DNA of 64,000 nucleotides from G965216255 sp965216255. Its GTDB lineage: Bacteria > Bacteroidota > Rhodothermia > Rhodothermales > Bin80. The notes beneath the pieces were generated by a model. The model saw only the letters and a list, made by a program, of their open reading frames with translations. It was not told the origin of the DNA and made no database searches. The translations under genes and the position numbers were made by a program. Positions 28,978-39,900 of the stretch are shown here, piece by piece. Positions within the stretch are counted from its first letter, which is position 1. Every line of letters begins with the position of its first letter. The stretch is from assembly GCA_965216255.1 (NCBI GenBank), contig OZ244148.1, forward strand, positions 186,001 through 250,000, given 5' to 3'.

Positions 28978-29883
28978 ATGCAAGAGAATCTAGCTAGTCT
29001 TAAAAAAGCGGCATGGCACGCGCAATACGCACACGAATACACCCAGCGCCTTTACGACAACAATCCACCAAACGGCCAACTTGTGCCGCAGATACTTCCC
29101 GCAATTGAGGTGTGGCCGTTTGTCTATGGCTGCTACATGGGTATCGAGCAAACATTGAAAGTGTTGATCCGGTTACGCAAAAAAAATTCGGAGAACAAGT
29201 TCGGTCACACCCATGATCTAGGGCACCTCTACGGTTTACTCGACTCTTCGGAGCAGGAAGTGGTCGCCAACTATTACCGTGTATACCGCAGCCTCTACAA
29301 CTTTGATGCCGGTGATATTTCTATTGACACTGCAGACGAATTTATTCAGCACATAAGCAAGGGATATGCGGCCTGGCGCTACATCTTGGTCGAAGACCAC
29401 CCAGATATTCCCAAGATACACCTGGGTCTCATGTTCGAAATTTGGCGGGCACTCGCCGAGCTTGCTTCGGCGAGCCAACCGAAGCCCCTAAACCAACGCA
29501 TGGAGATCTATTTTAGAACGGAAGTATTCGATAAAGCTGAACAATCTGAGATATGGGAATCAGCGGCTCTGGATGACTCCAGTGAAGTAGAGTTAGGTGA
29601 CATCCGTCGTTGGGTACGAGAACAAGGAGAAGAGTTGAAGGCTGGGATCCGCCTCTTTCGATACCACGCCAAACACACTTTGGATCCCAGAACTGCTTCA
29701 TCGGTGCTGCACCGCGTTTTGCTTTCGGCCGCGAGCAATGCCGTTGATCAATTTCGGCTACCTATAGAACAACCAGAGGAACGGCGATTCTGGAGCAGAC
29801 AGGACATCGCGGCTCTATACGAAGCAATACACCGTGGCGGATTGAGCTGGGACGAGACCAACGAAGTATTCACACATGGCTAG
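28978..29883 (+). CDS. Hypothetical helical protein
   Basis: ATG 28978 gives 301 aa; the frame is open further upstream but that part lies in IS-derived DNA. The product is soluble and mostly helical by composition, with WHAQYAHEYTQRLYDNN near the start, VYGCYMGIEQTLKVLIRLRK at about 54-73, and HTHDLGHLYGLLDSSEQEV. The first 150 residues, with a conserved His-Asp-Leu-containing helix and 'YRSLYNFD', recall HEPN-like or AbiV-like helical proteins, but no RxxxxH motif is clear. I do not assign a function. It overlaps the long version of the next frame by 8 bases. Confidence 0.6.
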   Translation: MQENLASLKKAAWHAQYAHEYTQRLYDNNPPNGQLVPQILPAIEVWPFVYGCYMGIEQTLKVLIRLRKKNSENKFGHTHDLGHLYGLLDSSEQEVVANYYRVYRSLYNFDAGDISIDTADEFIQHISKGYAAWRYILVEDHPDIPKIHLGLMFEIWRALAELASASQPKPLNQRMEIYFRTEVFDKAEQSEIWESAALDDSSEVELGDIRRWVREQGEELKAGIRLFRYHAKHTLDPRTASSVLHRVLLSAASNAVDQFRLPIEQPEERRFWSRQDIAALYEAIHRGGLSWDETNEVFTHG

Positions 29884-29965
29884 GTTCAGCCCGTATAAAT
29901 TCGACCGCCACACTAAGCTCAAAGCGGGCCCTCCTCATTTCTCTTGGCACATACCGGTTTGCAAG

Positions 29966-31084
29966 ATGGATATTCAGAAGCTTGGCGCATTCTCATCTGT
30001 ACTGCTTGTATCCGCGATTGTAACGATTAGGGGGAACGGTCAGGGCCGTTCCCCTATATCCGACGGGATGCTACATCCCACGGCTGAAAACATTGCGGTT
30101 GTGACCGATCCAAGGTTTGTTCTGCGGACGAATCCAGAGCACAGGTTCATAGATAGGGCTGATTACGATACGGTAGCTATTGGCGTAAATGAGGGCGCGC
30201 ATCATGAGATGTTCGGGAGTATTGCGGACCTTGCAGTGGACAACAATGGGTCTCTATTCGTTCTGGACTCAGAATACAACGAGGTACGCTTCTTTGACTA
30301 TGACGGCTCGTTGATGGGCACGTTTGGTGCGCCAGGAGAGGGCCCGGGCGAATTCCGCAATCCACGGCAACTCGCCGTCACCGATCACGGGAAAACGATC
30401 TTTGTGATTGGTGGAGACAGGTCCATTCCGGTCTTCGAGCGGAAAGATGCGGCCACCTACACGGAAAAGTATACCTTCAAGAAGGGAATGCGAAGCAGTG
30501 CTGGTTGCGCAATGAACGGCCACCTGTATCTGCTCGGATATACGCCGGATATAGATGGTGTAATCCACAAATTCACGCCTGAAGGTAAGCGCATAGCATC
30601 GTTTGGGGCACCGTACAAATCACGGAATGCCTTTGTGGTTGCCAGTCAGTCGGGTAGAGGCCTTCTTGCTTGTAGTGAAGAGCATCGCATCGTCGGCCTG
30701 ATCAGGGAAAACATCCCCGTATTTACTGGCTATACTGAAGCTGGCGATGTAGCCTGGCACGTAACATTCGCGGATTTCAAGTCTTGCAGCGTAGTAGAAA
30801 CTATTGCTGATGATGGTGCTCCCACCATGCAATATCACACGACCGAGCCTGGTCAAAGCGTGTTCGAGAAAGTCTTTACGGATTCCTCAGGCGACTTATA
30901 TGTGCAATACAATACCGGTGTGCAGTCCGGACGCAAGCCTAGGCATCTGTTCAGGATAGACGCCCTGACAGGAGAAGGCCAATATTTGGGTAACGCACCG
31001 AGGGTGCGTGACATAGATTCCGGCCATATTTTCACGCTGCCTCTTTCGAGGTTCCCACAAGTCGTTGTTTACGGGAGAAAATAG
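29966..31084 (+). CDS. Six-bladed beta-propeller (NHL-like) exported protein
   Basis: I start at ATG 29966, which gives a hydrophobic N-terminus (LGAFSSVLLVSAIVTI). The 372-aa product has repeated blades with the NHL/6-bladed pattern: IADLAVDNNGSLFVLDSEYN, EVRFFDYDGSLMGTFGAPGE, GPGEFRNPRQLAVTDHG. The 'GxGPGEFxxP' block is a hallmark of this family, common in Bacteroidota, often as lipoproteins or exported binding proteins next to peptide or sugar systems. No catalytic motif is seen. It ends in TAG and is intact. Confidence 0.72.
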   Translation: MDIQKLGAFSSVLLVSAIVTIRGNGQGRSPISDGMLHPTAENIAVVTDPRFVLRTNPEHRFIDRADYDTVAIGVNEGAHHEMFGSIADLAVDNNGSLFVLDSEYNEVRFFDYDGSLMGTFGAPGEGPGEFRNPRQLAVTDHGKTIFVIGGDRSIPVFERKDAATYTEKYTFKKGMRSSAGCAMNGHLYLLGYTPDIDGVIHKFTPEGKRIASFGAPYKSRNAFVVASQSGRGLLACSEEHRIVGLIRENIPVFTGYTEAGDVAWHVTFADFKSCSVVETIADDGAPTMQYHTTEPGQSVFEKVFTDSSGDLYVQYNTGVQSGRKPRHLFRIDALTGEGQYLGNAPRVRDIDSGHIFTLPLSRFPQVVVYGRK

Positions 31085-31222
31085 GTGGCTCATTGAAGGT
31101 GCCGTCGGGCTTCAAGCATAGTGCGTGGTAGAGCAAGCCGGTGCCGCGGCCTGTTCGTTCTACGTCTGTTTTCTCGCTGATGGCTCTCGGACAGGGCTCT
31201 GTGGCGTTCGTGGCTCGTTGAG

Positions 31223-31816
31223 TTACTTCCGCTTTCGGGGTGAAGCGACCTCAACACCTTGATGCCGCAGGTACTTGTGCAGCGTCGACTTGCTGATATC
31301 GAGGTTGCGAGCCATCTGGTTCACACTCAGCTTCCCCTCGCTGTAGATCGCTTCGGCGGCGACGGCTTTCTTCCGGGCCTCCTCTGACAGTCCTTTGGGG
31401 CGCCCGCCTTTCCGTCCCCGCACGCGGGCGGCTTGCAGGCCGGCTTGCGTACGCTCGCGGATCAGATCGCGCTCGAACTCGGCCAACGAGGCAAATACAT
31501 AGAAGATGAGCCGGCCATGAGAGTTGGTCGTGTCTATGGGGTCATTGAGGCTCTTCAGGGCCACGCCCCTTTCCATCAGCTCATGTACCAGCGAGACCAG
31601 GTGTCTGAGCGAGCGCCCCAGCCGCTCCAGCTTCCATATGACAATGACGTCTCCTTCCCGCACTTCTTCCAGCAACCGGGCCAGTTCAGTCCGTTCGGCT
31701 TTCGCGCCGCTGACGCGTTCCTGAAAGATCTTGCCGCAGTTTTCCTGCCTGAGCGCATCGAGTTGCAGGGCCAGGTTCTGTTCCCGGGTCGATACGCGGG
31801 CATAGCCGAATTTCAT
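31223..31816 (-). CDS. Serine recombinase (Tn3-type resolvase)
   Basis: The 197-aa product has the catalytic Ser9 in GYARVSTREQNLALQLDAL, followed by ERVSGAKAERTELARLLEEV, VIWKLERLGRSLRHLV, and LAEFERDLIRERTQAGLQAA. The C-terminal helix-turn-helix is LSVNQMARNLDISKSTLHKY. Length and layout are normal for small resolvases/invertases and the gene is intact. A Tn3 tnpA start relic lies divergently at 31971, the usual Tn3 arrangement, so it is probably the resolvase of a decayed Tn3-family transposon. It would bind a res site in the 150-bp gap. Confidence 0.9.
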   Translation of the reverse strand: MKFGYARVSTREQNLALQLDALRQENCGKIFQERVSGAKAERTELARLLEEVREGDVIVIWKLERLGRSLRHLVSLVHELMERGVALKSLNDPIDTTNSHGRLIFYVFASLAEFERDLIRERTQAGLQAARVRGRKGGRPKGLSEEARKKAVAAEAIYSEGKLSVNQMARNLDISKSTLHKYLRHQGVEVASPRKRK

Positions 31817-31970
31817 TCACGCAACAGGTTCGGAAAACTCATGTCCGAGAAAATTAACTGTACTTTGATTACGCAAACCGGTTTCTCGGTCCGCAAAACC
31901 GGCGGATTTGGCCGGATTCGGGTCCGTCCCGGACGGTCCGGAAAAACGACCGTTAATTCGAACTGCTGCC
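31817..31970. promoter_or_regulatory. Candidate resolvase recombination (res) region
   Basis: The divergent gap between resolvase and tnpA stub is where Tn3 elements keep res and both promoters. It contains the perfect 10-bp palindrome aaaccggttt at 31875-31884 and a gtccg/cggac hairpin near 31922-31935. Assignment rests on position and these symmetries only. Confidence 0.35.
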
Positions 31971-32060
31971 ATGACCGGCTGCACCCGCAAACAGTTCAGC
32001 TCCCTGCTCGAATAGTCCGGCAGTGCAGAGCCTTTGCCAGTACGGTGACTCTGAAGGGCC
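31971..32060 (+). pseudogene. Tn3 TnpA start relic with in-frame TAG
   Basis: ATG 31971 opens MTGCTRKQFSSLLE, then TAG at 32013-32015, then SGSAEP. It resembles the start of the deleted TnpA at 41440 (MTGYTREQLNAQAQQTGTVE), with the stop falling where that copy has Gln. No further TnpA sequence follows, so only the first 20 or so codons survive. Confidence 0.45.
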
Positions 32061-32250
32061 CGTCTCCTCCTCTTACATGCCGGCACCTTATATACAACTT
32101 GTGGTAACAGGGATCGCATAAACCCTCGACTGGAGAGCGAGCCGCCGGCGTTGCGGCCAGGAAGGCCGGTTTGGCCATCGGTCACGAGGCTATTGTTCCG
32201 AACTCCGGGCCATTCGCGGGCTGAGGTTGTAGACTGCATACCAGTGCGCC

Positions 32251-35200
32251 ATGATTTTCAATAAGGCGATCCAGGGCGCAATCATGGGGAGTCTCGTGAA
32301 CCCCGGCTTGATGGCCGCAGCATTCAGGCGTACCTGTTTCTTGCTCACGGGAGTCTTGGGCTGCTGGGCTACTGCAGGTCAGCCATCAACGATTGAAGAT
32401 GACTGGCTTACGCTGATTGCGCTGTATGAGTCTACAAACGGCGAGGACTGGAAGAATAATTCCAACTGGTCAACTTACCGGCAAACCGTACCGTCGCCGG
32501 AGCAGCTCGGTTCCTGGTATGGCGTAACGGTAACAGACGGTCGCGTAACGGGATTGAGGCTGCTTGACAACAATCTCGCGGGTCCGGTTCCTCCGGAATT
32601 GGGAAGCCTTGCGGAGCTGAGGACTCTGACGCTTTCCCAAAATCACCTGACCGGGATGATACCGCCCGAACTTGGCCAGCTCGTCAACCTGATGATACTC
32701 CATATCTCTTGGAACGCCTTGACGGGTCCGATTCCTCTGGAACTGGCAGACCTTGCGGAGCTGAGGGAACTTAGCCTTCGTGTCAATAAGCTGACAGGAT
32801 CGATACCCCCCGAACTCGGCCAGCTCGTCAAGCTGGAGATCCTCCGCCTGTCTTCCAACGGCCTGACGGGTTCGATTCCTCCGGAACTGGGACGCCTTGC
32901 TGAGCTGGAGTGGCTAACGCTCGGAGATCATCTGACCGGTTCGATACCCGGTGAATTGGGCCGGCTCGTCAAGCTGGAGTCACTTGATCTAGATGGCAGC
33001 TTCACGGGCCCTATTCCTCCGGAGCTGGGAAGCCTTGCGGAGCTGAGGCGTCTCGCGCTTAGTCACAATAACCTGACCGGTTCGATACCCGATGAATTGG
33101 GCCGGCTCACCAAACTGGAGTCACTGTATCTGGGTGGTAACGACTTGACGGGGCCGATTCCTTCGGAACTGGGGGCCCTTTCGAGTCTGCAGATTCTCGC
33201 GCTTGGTCACAATAGCCTGACCGGGTCGATACCCGGTGAATTGGGCCGGCTCACCAAACTGGAGAGTCTCGACCTCAGCTACAATGCCTTGACGGGTTCG
33301 ATTCCTCCGGAAATCGGTGGTCTTTCGAATCTGCAGACTCTCTGGTGTTCCAACAATAAACTGACCGGGTCGATTCTCCCTGAAATCGGCCAGCTCGCCA
33401 AACTGGAAGCGCTCAACCTAGGCCACAACGCCTTGACGGGACCGATTCCTCCGGAATTGGGACGCATGGCGGACCTGCGGAACCTCTGGCTTGGTGCCAA
33501 TCGCCTGACCGGGCCCATACCCCGAGAGTTGGGCCAGCTCGTCGAGCTGGAAAACTTCCTTCTAAACGGGAACGCCTTGACGGGACCAATTCCTCCGGAA
33601 CTGGGAAGCCTGACGAAACTGGAGACCCTCTGGCTAAACATCAACCAGTTTACGGGGCCGTTGCCGATGAGCCTGACACAGCTGGGTGTGCTGGACTACT
33701 TCACTTGGTACGAGAACGATGGTCTTTGCGCGCCCCTGGATGCAGCCTTTCAGGAGTGGCTTGCTGAAGTCAGATCTCGCGATCGCAGTGCTTCGGGCCC
33801 CAATTGCAAGATAGCGCGGCTTTCAATAGATGATATCGTGGTGGAAGAAGACAATGTCCGTGCGGTATTCACCGTGAGTCTGGATGAGGAATCACAGCTT
33901 CCGGTAACGGTGCAGTATGCCACGATGGACGGCACGGCGACAGCGGGTACGGACTACCAGCCGGCCATGGGGGAGCTCACGATTCCTGCGGGGGAGATGA
34001 ACATGCCATTGCCGATTACCGTAATTGACGATGTGCTGATTGAAGGGGACGAGACGTTTACGGTGACGCTCAGTAATCCCGTCGGGGCGGTGCTCGAAGC
34101 GGCAACAGGCCGCGCAACCATCCGGGACAATGATATCTACCGCTTGAGCGTGGCCAATATCGCAGTGGACGAGGCCGGAGGGCCGGCCCGGTTCACCGTG
34201 ACCGTGGATCCGCCGAATCCGGAGCAGACGGTAAGCGTGCGCTATGCCACGATGGACGGCACAGCAGAGGCCGGCGCGGACTACACGGCGGTGTCGAACA
34301 CGCTGGCCATTGCCCCCGGCCAGGCTTCGGCTGTGATCGCGGTGCCCATACTGGACGACGACGTGGCGGAGGAAGACGAGACGTTTGCGCTTGTTCTGAG
34401 CGGCGTGCAGCACGCACAACTGAGCAGCGCCGTGGCCACGGGCACGATACGGGACGATGACGCGGTACCGGTACTGAGCATCGACGACGTAACGGTAGGC
34501 GAGGAGGCGGGCGATGCGATCTTCACGGTCTCGCTGAGCGCACCGAGTCGCAACGAGGTAGCGGTGAACTATGCCACAGCCGATGAAACGGCCACGGCGG
34601 GTGCGGACTACTCTGAAACCAGCGGAACGCTGCGCATCGCTCCCGGGGAGGCGGCAGGTACGATACGGGTGCCGATCCTGTCAGACGAACTGGACGAGGA
34701 AAGCGAGACGTTCCTGGTGCGGCTGACCGCGGCACAGCAGGCAGAGATCGGCGACGCCGAAGGCCGGGGCACCATCACGGACGATGATGAGGCGCTGACG
34801 GTGAGCATTCTTGACGGGCGGGGGGTGGAGGATGCAGGGATACTGCACTTGCCGGTGCGGCTCAGCAGAGCGAGCACGAGCCCGGTGAGCGTACGCTACG
34901 GCACGTCGGATATCGCGGCAGAATCCGGCCTGGACTACACGTCTTCGCAGGGGTTCATAGTGTTCGAGAGGGGGAGTACGGAAGGGGTGGTGGCGATAGC
35001 CGTGCACGACGACCAGGTACCGGAGGAGGAGGAGGAGTTCAGGGTGGCGCTCAGGCAGCCGCTGAACGCGGCGATAGCGCAGGGCATGGCCACCGGCACG
35101 ATCGTGGACAACGACGGGGTGCCTCGGTTTCGGGTGGGTGACGTCACCGTGAGTGAGGGCGAAGCCGAGGCCGTCTTCGTGGTAACGCTCTCGGCGCCGA

Positions 35201-36714
35201 GTGTGCGTGTGGTGACGGCTGCCTACCGGACGGTTGACGGCACGGCCGAAGCGGGAAAGGACTATGTCACGGCGGCCGGCACGCTGGAGTTTGCGCCGGG
35301 AGAGACGCAGAAAGAGGTAAGGGTGAAGCTGCTGCGCAGCGCACGCGATTGGCGCGCAGAGACGTTCCTGTTGGCTTTGGGGTCGATCTCGCATGCCGGG
35401 CTGCAGGATGTCGTTGCGACAGCTACCATTGTAGAGGACGAGTCCGTAGAACAGGGCGTGCGTGCGGCGTATCTTTCGCGATTCGTGCGCACGTCGGCTT
35501 CGCACGTGGTGGACGCGCTAGGCGAGCGGCTCAGGTGGCAAGAGATGAATCCTTCGTGCGTGCCCATGCAGCGGGAGAGCCTCCAGATGCTACGGTATGT
35601 GAATCCGGCCTGGCAACCGTCAGCGGGCGAGCTGCTCTCCGGGTGTGGCCTGGAGGCCACGGACGGGGCTCTCGGCGTGTGGGGCCGGGGAGCGTTTACG
35701 CGGGTAAGCGGCCGGGCAGGGGCGATGTCGCTCAATGCGGATGTCACGACGGCGACGCTCGGTGCGGACTACGGCTGGGCAAGCGGCATCCAGGCGGGCC
35801 TCCTTTTGGCACACAGCCAGTCGGCGGGCGCATTTGACGCGTATGCGGTAAGTGGAGAGGCCAGTTCCAGACTTACAGCGTTGTATCCCTATGTAAGCTA
35901 CCGCCTGGCGTCCAGCCGCCTCTGGGCGCTGGCGGGCGCAGGACGTGGCCTGGTGGAGGTGGAAGGGGAAGAGGTGCTAGAGACAGAAGTGGGCTCAACC
36001 CTTCTGGCGGCGGGGACTATCGGAAGGGTGGCTACAGGCCGGCGCGTGCAGCTTGCCTACGAGGGAGACGTCTTTCTTGCGCGCGCGGAGGCAGAGGAAA
36101 GGGTCCAGGTCAGTCGGATCCGTGCGGGGATGGAAGGCAGCGTGGCACTCGGCCGGTCCTTGCGTCCGTACCTGGAGGCAGCGCTTCGGCACGACGGCGG
36201 GGATGCCGAGACGGGGCTGGGACTGGAAGCGGGGGGCGGTCTGCGCCTGCAGCATTCGGGAGGCAGACTGCGGGCAGAGCTCAGCAGCCGCGGCCTATTG
36301 ACGCATGCAAGCAGCGAGCTGGCGGAATGGGGCGTAGCGGCGGCGCTGCACTACGGCGCGCCGCAGGGACTCGGCCCCACGGCGGAGATCCGTCCGGTGT
36401 GGGGGGCCGCACGTTCGGGAGGCAGGCAGGCGCTCTGGCGCCATGACGCTATTGCCGATGCGGCAATCGGCATGCCGGGCCGGAAGCGCATCGAAGTGCG
36501 TCTGGGCTACGGCACGCCCCTGGCAAACGGCGTTGGCGTGGCCAGACCGATTCTCGCCGTAACCCTGCGAGGCAGCGGCCGGGACTACCGCCTGGGCTAC
36601 GAAGTAGCCACGCAGTCGGGATTTACGGTGTCTGCCGCCGGCACGGCCTGGGAGAGTTCCCCCTGGCGACCCGTCAGCTACGGACTTACGGCGCGCGCGG
36701 CGCTGCGGTGGTGA
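32251..36714 (+). CDS. Giant surface protein: LRR + five Calx-beta + autotransporter-like barrel
   Basis: The 1487-aa product begins with a signal-like segment (TCFLLTGVLGCWATAGQ). Residues about 55-490 are plant-type 24-residue leucine-rich repeats (LTGSIPPELGxLxxLExLxL), at least 16 of them. About 520-1060 are five Calx-beta domains (VxYxTxDGTAxAGxDY...ETFxVxL...GTIxDDD), which bind Ca2+ through Asp/Glu clusters. Residues about 1137-1487 form a beta-barrel beginning GVWGRGAFTRVSG and ending in Trp, as outer-membrane barrels do. So a self-anchored adhesin or receptor is likely. ATG 32284 is an alternative start. The barrel and Calx-beta part has a close relative at the right edge (61649-64000). 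Confidence 0.88.
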   Translation: MIFNKAIQGAIMGSLVNPGLMAAAFRRTCFLLTGVLGCWATAGQPSTIEDDWLTLIALYESTNGEDWKNNSNWSTYRQTVPSPEQLGSWYGVTVTDGRVTGLRLLDNNLAGPVPPELGSLAELRTLTLSQNHLTGMIPPELGQLVNLMILHISWNALTGPIPLELADLAELRELSLRVNKLTGSIPPELGQLVKLEILRLSSNGLTGSIPPELGRLAELEWLTLGDHLTGSIPGELGRLVKLESLDLDGSFTGPIPPELGSLAELRRLALSHNNLTGSIPDELGRLTKLESLYLGGNDLTGPIPSELGALSSLQILALGHNSLTGSIPGELGRLTKLESLDLSYNALTGSIPPEIGGLSNLQTLWCSNNKLTGSILPEIGQLAKLEALNLGHNALTGPIPPELGRMADLRNLWLGANRLTGPIPRELGQLVELENFLLNGNALTGPIPPELGSLTKLETLWLNINQFTGPLPMSLTQLGVLDYFTWYENDGLCAPLDAAFQEWLAEVRSRDRSASGPNCKIARLSIDDIVVEEDNVRAVFTVSLDEESQLPVTVQYATMDGTATAGTDYQPAMGELTIPAGEMNMPLPITVIDDVLIEGDETFTVTLSNPVGAVLEAATGRATIRDNDIYRLSVANIAVDEAGGPARFTVTVDPPNPEQTVSVRYATMDGTAEAGADYTAVSNTLAIAPGQASAVIAVPILDDDVAEEDETFALVLSGVQHAQLSSAVATGTIRDDDAVPVLSIDDVTVGEEAGDAIFTVSLSAPSRNEVAVNYATADETATAGADYSETSGTLRIAPGEAAGTIRVPILSDELDEESETFLVRLTAAQQAEIGDAEGRGTITDDDEALTVSILDGRGVEDAGILHLPVRLSRASTSPVSVRYGTSDIAAESGLDYTSSQGFIVFERGSTEGVVAIAVHDDQVPEEEEEFRVALRQPLNAAIAQGMATGTIVDNDGVPRFRVGDVTVSEGEAEAVFVVTLSAPSVRVVTAAYRTVDGTAEAGKDYVTAAGTLEFAPGETQKEVRVKLLRSARDWRAETFLLALGSISHAGLQDVVATATIVEDESVEQGVRAAYLSRFVRTSASHVVDALGERLRWQEMNPSCVPMQRESLQMLRYVNPAWQPSAGELLSGCGLEATDGALGVWGRGAFTRVSGRAGAMSLNADVTTATLGADYGWASGIQAGLLLAHSQSAGAFDAYAVSGEASSRLTALYPYVSYRLASSRLWALAGAGRGLVEVEGEEVLETEVGSTLLAAGTIGRVATGRRVQLAYEGDVFLARAEAEERVQVSRIRAGMEGSVALGRSLRPYLEAALRHDGGDAETGLGLEAGGGLRLQHSGGRLRAELSSRGLLTHASSELAEWGVAAALHYGAPQGLGPTAEIRPVWGAARSGGRQALWRHDAIADAAIGMPGRKRIEVRLGYGTPLANGVGVARPILAVTLRGSGRDYRLGYEVATQSGFTVSAAGTAWESSPWRPVSYGLTARAALRW

Positions 36715-36942
36715 TGTCAACGCCTGTCCGTGGTTAAGGGATGGCAAGTGGCGAAGACGGCCTTGCACACGGTTGCGTGGCAGACTCGAGACGCACAGCC
36801 CCGTGCGGTGCGGCCACGGCGGAGGATTCGCACCGGTAGGGCAAATCGGCACCCGCCCTGCGGGCGCGCGTATATCCGAGGCCGTAGCCCCATTTGCTCC
36901 GACTACGCCTGCAGCATGCATCCTTCCGCCAGCGCGCGCCCA

Positions 36943-39900
36943 ATGAGGGTCCCTCTATCGACATGCGGATCCCGGAGCATCCGGCCTTTCGCCCGGATAG
37001 CCCTTCTGTGGGCTTTGGCCTTTTTTGCGCCGGCGGCCCTGGCGCAGGAAGAGCCGGCGTTCCAGGCCGGCGTGGTCGTGGTCCAGTTCGATCACGGCAC
37101 CGCAATCCAGGAAGGAGCCGCCAAGACGGGGCTGGCTGCCTTTGACCGCGCGGCGTCCCCGTTCGGGGTCGTCTCCATCGAACGTCCGTTTGCGTTTCTG
37201 GACCATGTGGAGCCCAGGCCTGAGACCGAACGCAACCTGATGGCGCTGCGCCGCACCTACTACGTGCGCTACAGCGCTGACGAGGATCCCTTGCGTGTTG
37301 CGAAAGCGCTGGCGGTTGCCGAGGGTGTAACCTATGCCGAACCTGCGCTCATTAACCGTTACGTGGGTCCCATGGCCCTTCCCGATGATTCGCTTTTTGG
37401 TGAGCAGGCCTATCTACGGCACTTGAGGCTGCCGGAAGCCTGGGACATTGTCAAGGGGGAGGACGGCAATCCACCGGCGGTAATTGCCATAGTGGACGGA
37501 GGAGGGGACTGGCGCCACGAGGATCTTCGCGCCAACGTATGGACGAATGAGGATGAAATTCCTGGCAATGGCGACGACGATGACAACAACGGCTTCATCG
37601 ATGATGTCCACGGGGCCAATTTTGCCAATGAAGATGATACCGACAACGATCCTGCGGGGCTTCCTGAGACGCCCGATGGCGCGTGGCACGGAACAGCCAC
37701 CGCGGGAGCGGCAAGCGCAGTGACCGACAACAAGGCGGGTATAGCCGGTGCGGCCTGGAATGCCGAGCTGATGCATGTCAACGTCAGCTGCCGGCATCAG
37801 GACGTTGTTTGTCATGGCTACGAAGGCATTCTGTATGCCGCGGCCAACGGGGCCGACATCATAAACGTAAGCTGGTCAGGGTGGCCACAAGACCAGGAGC
37901 TGCAGATGATCGCGCAGACCCTGGATCTTGCCACCGACATGGGGGCACTGGTAGTAGCAGCGGCAGGCAATAACAACTGGAGCATCGATGTAATCCCGAT
38001 TTATCCGGCGATTCATCCCCGCGTCCTGTCGGTGGGCGCGACGGCCAGGGATTCGCGCGGGAAGGCGTCGTTTTCGAATTACGGTAAGCGGTTGAACGTG
38101 TTTGCGCCCGGGGAAGGAATCGTAACCACGGCTCCCGACGGCGAGTACAGTCAATCCGTTATCGGCACATCGCTTGCGGCTCCGCTGGTAAGTGGCGTAG
38201 CCGCACTGGCGAAGACCCGGTATCCGGATCTCTCACCGGATGCGCTTCGGGAGCAGGTGCGGCTTGCGAGCGAGAGCATCAACGCTGAGAATCCTGGATA
38301 TGCAGGACGGCTGGGGCGCGGATTCGTCAACGCCGAAGCGGCCGTACAAGCACCTGTACATCCGGGCGTGCGCATACATCGGTGGGCATCGACAGACGCA
38401 GATGGAGACGGGCACATTGCCCCAGGAGAGCAGGTAACTATCAAGGCTACGGTAGTGAATCATCTCGCGGACGCCCGTCAGTTGACCGTCGGACTGACAG
38501 CATTTGAATCGTATCCGTACATAGATCAGTCAGCGGCGGAGCATGTGATAGGCAGCTTGCCTGGTGGCGATTCGGCGGAAGTTACGCTGAGCTTTTCGGT
38601 AGCTTCCGATGCACCGTTAAACAGCAGGGTGCGATTCTATGCACGTATTCGTGCCGGTGCGTTTTCCGACGAGGTCGACCAGATTTCACTGGGCATAAAC
38701 AGGAACCCGGAAGCCTTGCACGGTGCTCTCAGTGCGCTGTACATCGACACAGGTGGCGAAGAGTGGAGCAACAATCGCGGCTGGGACATTTCCGCGACAC
38801 CTGCGCTGCATGAGCTGGCTCAATGGCACGGGGTTAAAGTGCGACAGGATTGGCTGGTAGGGCTCGGTTTGCAATCCAACAACTTGTCCGGGGCGCTACC
38901 GGAAGCGCTTGGCAACCTCTCCAACCTGCTGTGGATGAATATGCGCTTTAATTCGCTTTCCGGGGCAATCCCGAGCGAAGTCGGACAGCTTGTGCAGTTG
39001 CAGGAATTGCTGTTGGACGAGAATGATCTTTCCGGGGAAATCCCAAAGGAATTAGGCAATCTCCCACGCCTGCGCGTGCTTGCGCTGGACAACAACGGCC
39101 TTTCAGGGACCGTTCCCGGTGAATTGGGCCAGCTCTCGCAGTTGAACAGGCTGTACTTGCACAAGAATGCTCTTTCCGGAGTGGTCCCAGGTCAACTGGG
39201 CAATCTTGCGCAATTGCAACAACTGTACCTTTCGGGCAATGAGCTCTCGGGAGCAATTCCGGGCGAACTAGGCAGCCTTTCGCAGCTGAAGGTTCTGTCC
39301 TTGCACGAGAATTCCCTTTCCGGCTCCATACCGAAGGAGCTGGGCAACCTTGAGCAGGTGCGATCGCTGTGGCTGAGCAAGAATGCTCTTTCGGGATCGA
39401 TTCCCGGCGAACTGGGAAACCTTCCGAACCTGCACTGGCTGTCTCTGTGGGAAAACAACCTTTCGGGACCGATTCCCGGCGAATTAGGCAAGCTGTCGCA
39501 GTTGCGATGGCTCCGGTTGTACCGCAATTCCCTTTCCGGCGAGATTCCCCGTGAAATTGCCAACCTGTTGCTGCTCGTAGAGCTGTCGCTGTACCATAAC
39601 GATTTATCCGGACCGATCCCGAAGGAATTGGGGAGCCTGGCTCGGCTCGTTACGCTGAATCTCAAATGGAACCATCTTTCGGGCGCCATCCCTGCTGAAC
39701 TGGGAAATCTCACTCGATTGAAAAAACTGAATCTGGAATACAACGCTCTTTCCGGATCGATACCCGCTGAACTGGGAAGTCTCTCGCAGCTGCAAAAATT
39801 GGAGCTACGCGGCAACGAACTTTCTGGGACGATTCCTGCCACATTGTGGGATCTCACGCAGTTGCAAATACTGGATCTCAATTCCAATGCTCTCGAGGGT

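Noticed and set aside
35349..36255. Several frames opposite or shifted in the LRR and Calx-beta genes
   Set aside because: These arise from the repetitive GC-rich coding sequence of the giant genes and show no independent start signals or domains.
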